49,814 nucleotides of DNA, taken from NCBI GenBank assembly GCA_005777405.1, contig SXMH01000050.1, positions 1 to 49,814 on the forward strand, given 5' to 3'. Under the pieces are notes generated by a model. It was not told where the DNA came from, did no database searches, and saw only the letters and a program-made list of their open reading frames with translations. The first letter of the stretch is position 1. Every line of letters starts with the position of its first letter. Positions 49,647-49,814 of this stretch are shown here, piece by piece. The translations under genes were made by a program, and so were the position numbers. The DNA is from Actinomycetota bacterium (lineage in GTDB: Bacteria; Actinomycetota; Actinomycetes; Actinomycetales; Microbacteriaceae).

Positions 49647-49814
49647 ATGGCCGAGTACCGGAACACCGTTCCTGGAGACTGGTTTGTCGATCCTGTTCGC
49701 CTCGGCGTGCCGGGCGTTCGGCAGCCGCGCACCGATGTCGACGACGACAACGCGCTCTCGTGGCAGGGTGACGCGCTGTGTGCCCAGACCGACCCCGAGG
49801 CGTTCTTCCCTGAA
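49647..49814 (+). CDS. WhiB-family transcriptional regulator, 3' end cut by window
   Basis: Fifty-six codons are visible from ATG 49647 to the window edge; the ORF track omits it because it is open-ended. The sequence WQGDALCAQTDPEAFFPE is the family hallmark around the first of four iron-sulfur cysteines, most like the WhiB1/WblE (WhcA) group. The remaining three Cys and the DNA-contacting region lie outside. Such proteins are small Fe-S transcription factors working with the housekeeping sigma factor. The AGGAGAGGGGAGA ribosome site is strong. A regulatory link to the array is not shown, because a strong terminator and its own promoter separate them. Confidence 0.88.
   Translation, partial: MAEYRNTVPGDWFVDPVRLGVPGVRQPRTDVDDDNALSWQGDALCAQTDPEAFFPE

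Noticed and set aside
1-49814. tRNA, rRNA, CRISPR array or riboswitch
   Set aside because: No cloverleaf, rRNA segment, spaced short repeats or long structured leader could be identified by reading; leaders are short or absent.

Overview
The window looks like the chromosome of a high-GC, Gram-positive (monoderm) actinobacterium. Microbacteriaceae or a close Micrococcales relative is my best guess. The basis is the strong C/G third-codon bias, frequent GTG starts, many leaderless promoters, a WhiB-type regulator at the right edge, and actinobacterial families such as DUF2304 and the CWB2 wall-binding repeat. No rRNA, tRNA, CRISPR array, transposase or phage gene is visible. The window is cut at both ends: the left edge lies inside rmlA and the right edge inside a whiB-like gene.

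Layout. (1) 1-9.7 kb: end of rmlA (dTDP-sugar activation), a large membrane-anchored glycosyltransferase (GT), a Wzm/Wzt-type polysaccharide ABC exporter, two GT2 enzymes on opposite strands, a GT4 enzyme and a DUF2142 membrane protein. (2) 9.6-11.6 kb: a secreted beta-propeller plus CWB2 protein. (3) 11.7-17.4 kb: a minus-strand operon (DPM-like GT2, DUF2304, GT4, GT2) and a divergent plus-strand GT pair. (4) 17.4-23.6 kb: another CWB2 protein, an ABC half-transporter with a GT4 enzyme, and a second copy of an unusual GT-B paralogue. (5) 23.7-28 kb: two CWB2 proteins carrying a lysozyme-like domain and a serine protease. (6) 28-35.3 kb: galE, two tandem O-antigen ligase/polymerase-like proteins, an acyl-CoA dehydrogenase, a lipoprotein and manA. 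(7) 35.4-40 kb: a CWB2/serine-hydrolase/SH3 protein, an RmlC-like epimerase with a GT2 enzyme, and a second galE. (8) 40-49.5 kb: six consecutive same-strand CWB2 paralogues, then whiB.

How it may work together. Eleven secreted proteins in under 40 kb each carry exactly three CWB2 repeats. They are physically interleaved with more than a dozen GTs, sugar-nucleotide enzymes, two ABC systems and two ligase/polymerase-like proteins. In Clostridioides difficile, CWB2 triads attach S-layer and cell wall proteins to the anionic polymer PSII, whose synthesis genes adjoin the cwp genes. By analogy I infer that this locus makes a secondary wall polysaccharide together with the surface proteins that bind it: a structural six-gene array plus protease, peptidoglycan-hydrolase-like, serine-hydrolase and propeller members. 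This is inference. What the sequence shows directly is the co-location, the fixed order of three distinguishable repeat classes, and a conserved cysteine pair in the last repeat of all eleven proteins.

Regulation visible in the sequence: many genes have a TAnnnT -10 element exactly 6-7 nt before the start codon (leaderless mRNAs). The galE promoter and start lie inside a perfect 16-bp inverted repeat. The first two array genes share a duplicated promoter/leader. No gene-free stretch exceeds 300 bases.
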